DNA from: Acidimicrobiia bacterium
GTDB taxonomy: Bacteria; Actinomycetota; Acidimicrobiia; Acidimicrobiales; Aldehydirespiratoraceae
Length of the DNA stretch: 5,337 nt
Direction: 5' to 3'
Assembly (NCBI GenBank): GCA_022824605.1
Contig: JAJDZO010000007.1
Coordinates: 1-5,337, forward strand
Part shown: piece after piece, positions 5,013 through 5,337 of the stretch
Numbering within the stretch: position 1 is the first letter of the stretch
How the letters are laid out: each line of letters starts with the position of its first letter
Program-made: the position numbers and the translations under genes
Notes under the pieces: generated by a model
Seen by the model: the letters and a program-made list of their open reading frames with translations, nothing else
Told to the model about the DNA's origin: nothing
The model's database searches: none

Positions 5013-5337
5013 ATGGCCGACCCCACCGCCACGGTGCTCCGCCCCGCCGGGGTCCTCGATATCGACAGCGGCGAGGTGCTCGCGGGCGCCGCCATCCGTG
5101 TTGAGGGCAACCGCATCACCGGGATCGGAGACGTCGATGCCGATGCCCACGAGGTGATCGACCTCCCCGAGATCACCCTGATGCCCGGGCTGATGGACAT
5201 GGAGGTAGACCTCGTGCTCGGCGGCCCCGGCGCGGGGCTGAGCGACCCCGATAGAGTCGACCCGGTGTAGAAGATGCCGCGGTCAGCGGCGAATGCCCGG
5301 CGAACGCTGCGGGCCGGGTTCACCACAGTGCGCAACC
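5013..5337 (+). pseudogene. Imidazolonepropionase-like amidohydrolase, 5' part, with in-frame TAG
   Basis: Start of a metal-dependent amidohydrolase of the imidazolonepropionase/Xaa-Pro dipeptidase-like group, running off the window. The first 85 residues show the typical beta-sandwich opening: LRPAGVLDIDSGEV (9-22), AAIRVEGNRITGIGD (26-40), VIDLPEITLMPGLMDM (48-63). The open frame stops at TAG 5268-5270. The same frame then continues with NARRTLRAGFTTVRN, which is the next conserved stretch of this family, so one base change rather than a frameshift breaks it. Where the family normally has HxH after PGL-D-M, this protein has E64-V-D66. AAGGA (5002-5006) lies six bases before the ATG, and the gene follows the previous one by 11 bp. 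It may be a decayed gene, a sequencing error at the TAG, or a short product of 85 residues (5013-5270), which would lack the catalytic barrel. The part to the right is not visible. Confidence 0.75.

Noticed and set aside
5268..5270. TAG as a recoded amber codon
   Set aside because: TAG ends the ferredoxin and TetR frames in this window at their expected lengths, and no recoding element is visible; mutation or error is simpler.

Overview
The window is a GC-rich, gene-dense stretch of chromosome with actinobacterial character: strong GC third-position bias, GTG as well as ATG starts, GGAGG-type ribosome binding sites and overlapping stop/start codons. The gene families resemble the lipid-, steroid- and xenobiotic-degradation loci of Mycobacteriales and Acidimicrobiia. 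I cannot fix the genus from the sequence.

Layout. From 1 to 1548 a rightward group holds the C-terminal third of a cytochrome P450 (cut by the window edge), a 62-residue P450-type ferredoxin overlapping it by ATGA, a 160-bp gap, and a classical NAD(P)-dependent short-chain dehydrogenase (SDR). The gap contains a near-perfect inverted repeat and a 29-codon reading frame. That frame has its own strong ribosome binding site and its stop overlaps the SDR start (GTGA). From 1554 to 2234 a TetR-family regulator lies on the minus strand, tail-to-tail with the SDR (5 bp between stops). It is divergent from a second rightward group: a CaiB/BaiF (class III) CoA-transferase (2421-3641), an amidohydrolase-related PF04909-type protein (3691-5001), and the start of an imidazolonepropionase-like amidohydrolase (5013 to the edge). 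The last gene is interrupted by an in-frame TAG after 85 codons, while recognisable homology continues beyond it.

Working together (inference). The P450 with its ferredoxin would hydroxylate a hydrophobic substrate and the SDR would oxidise the alcohol to a ketone. The CoA-transferase would move CoA onto a carboxylate intermediate, and the amidohydrolases would carry out hydrolytic or decarboxylating steps. The TetR protein, in the middle, is the natural candidate to control both flanks. No substrate can be named from this window.

Most worth a second look: the hidden coupled small ORF upstream of the SDR, the amber codon in the terminal amidohydrolase together with its missing HxH metal motif, and the inverted repeats in the two regulatory gaps. 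I see no CRISPR array, mobile element, tRNA or rRNA, and no convincing wholly new system.
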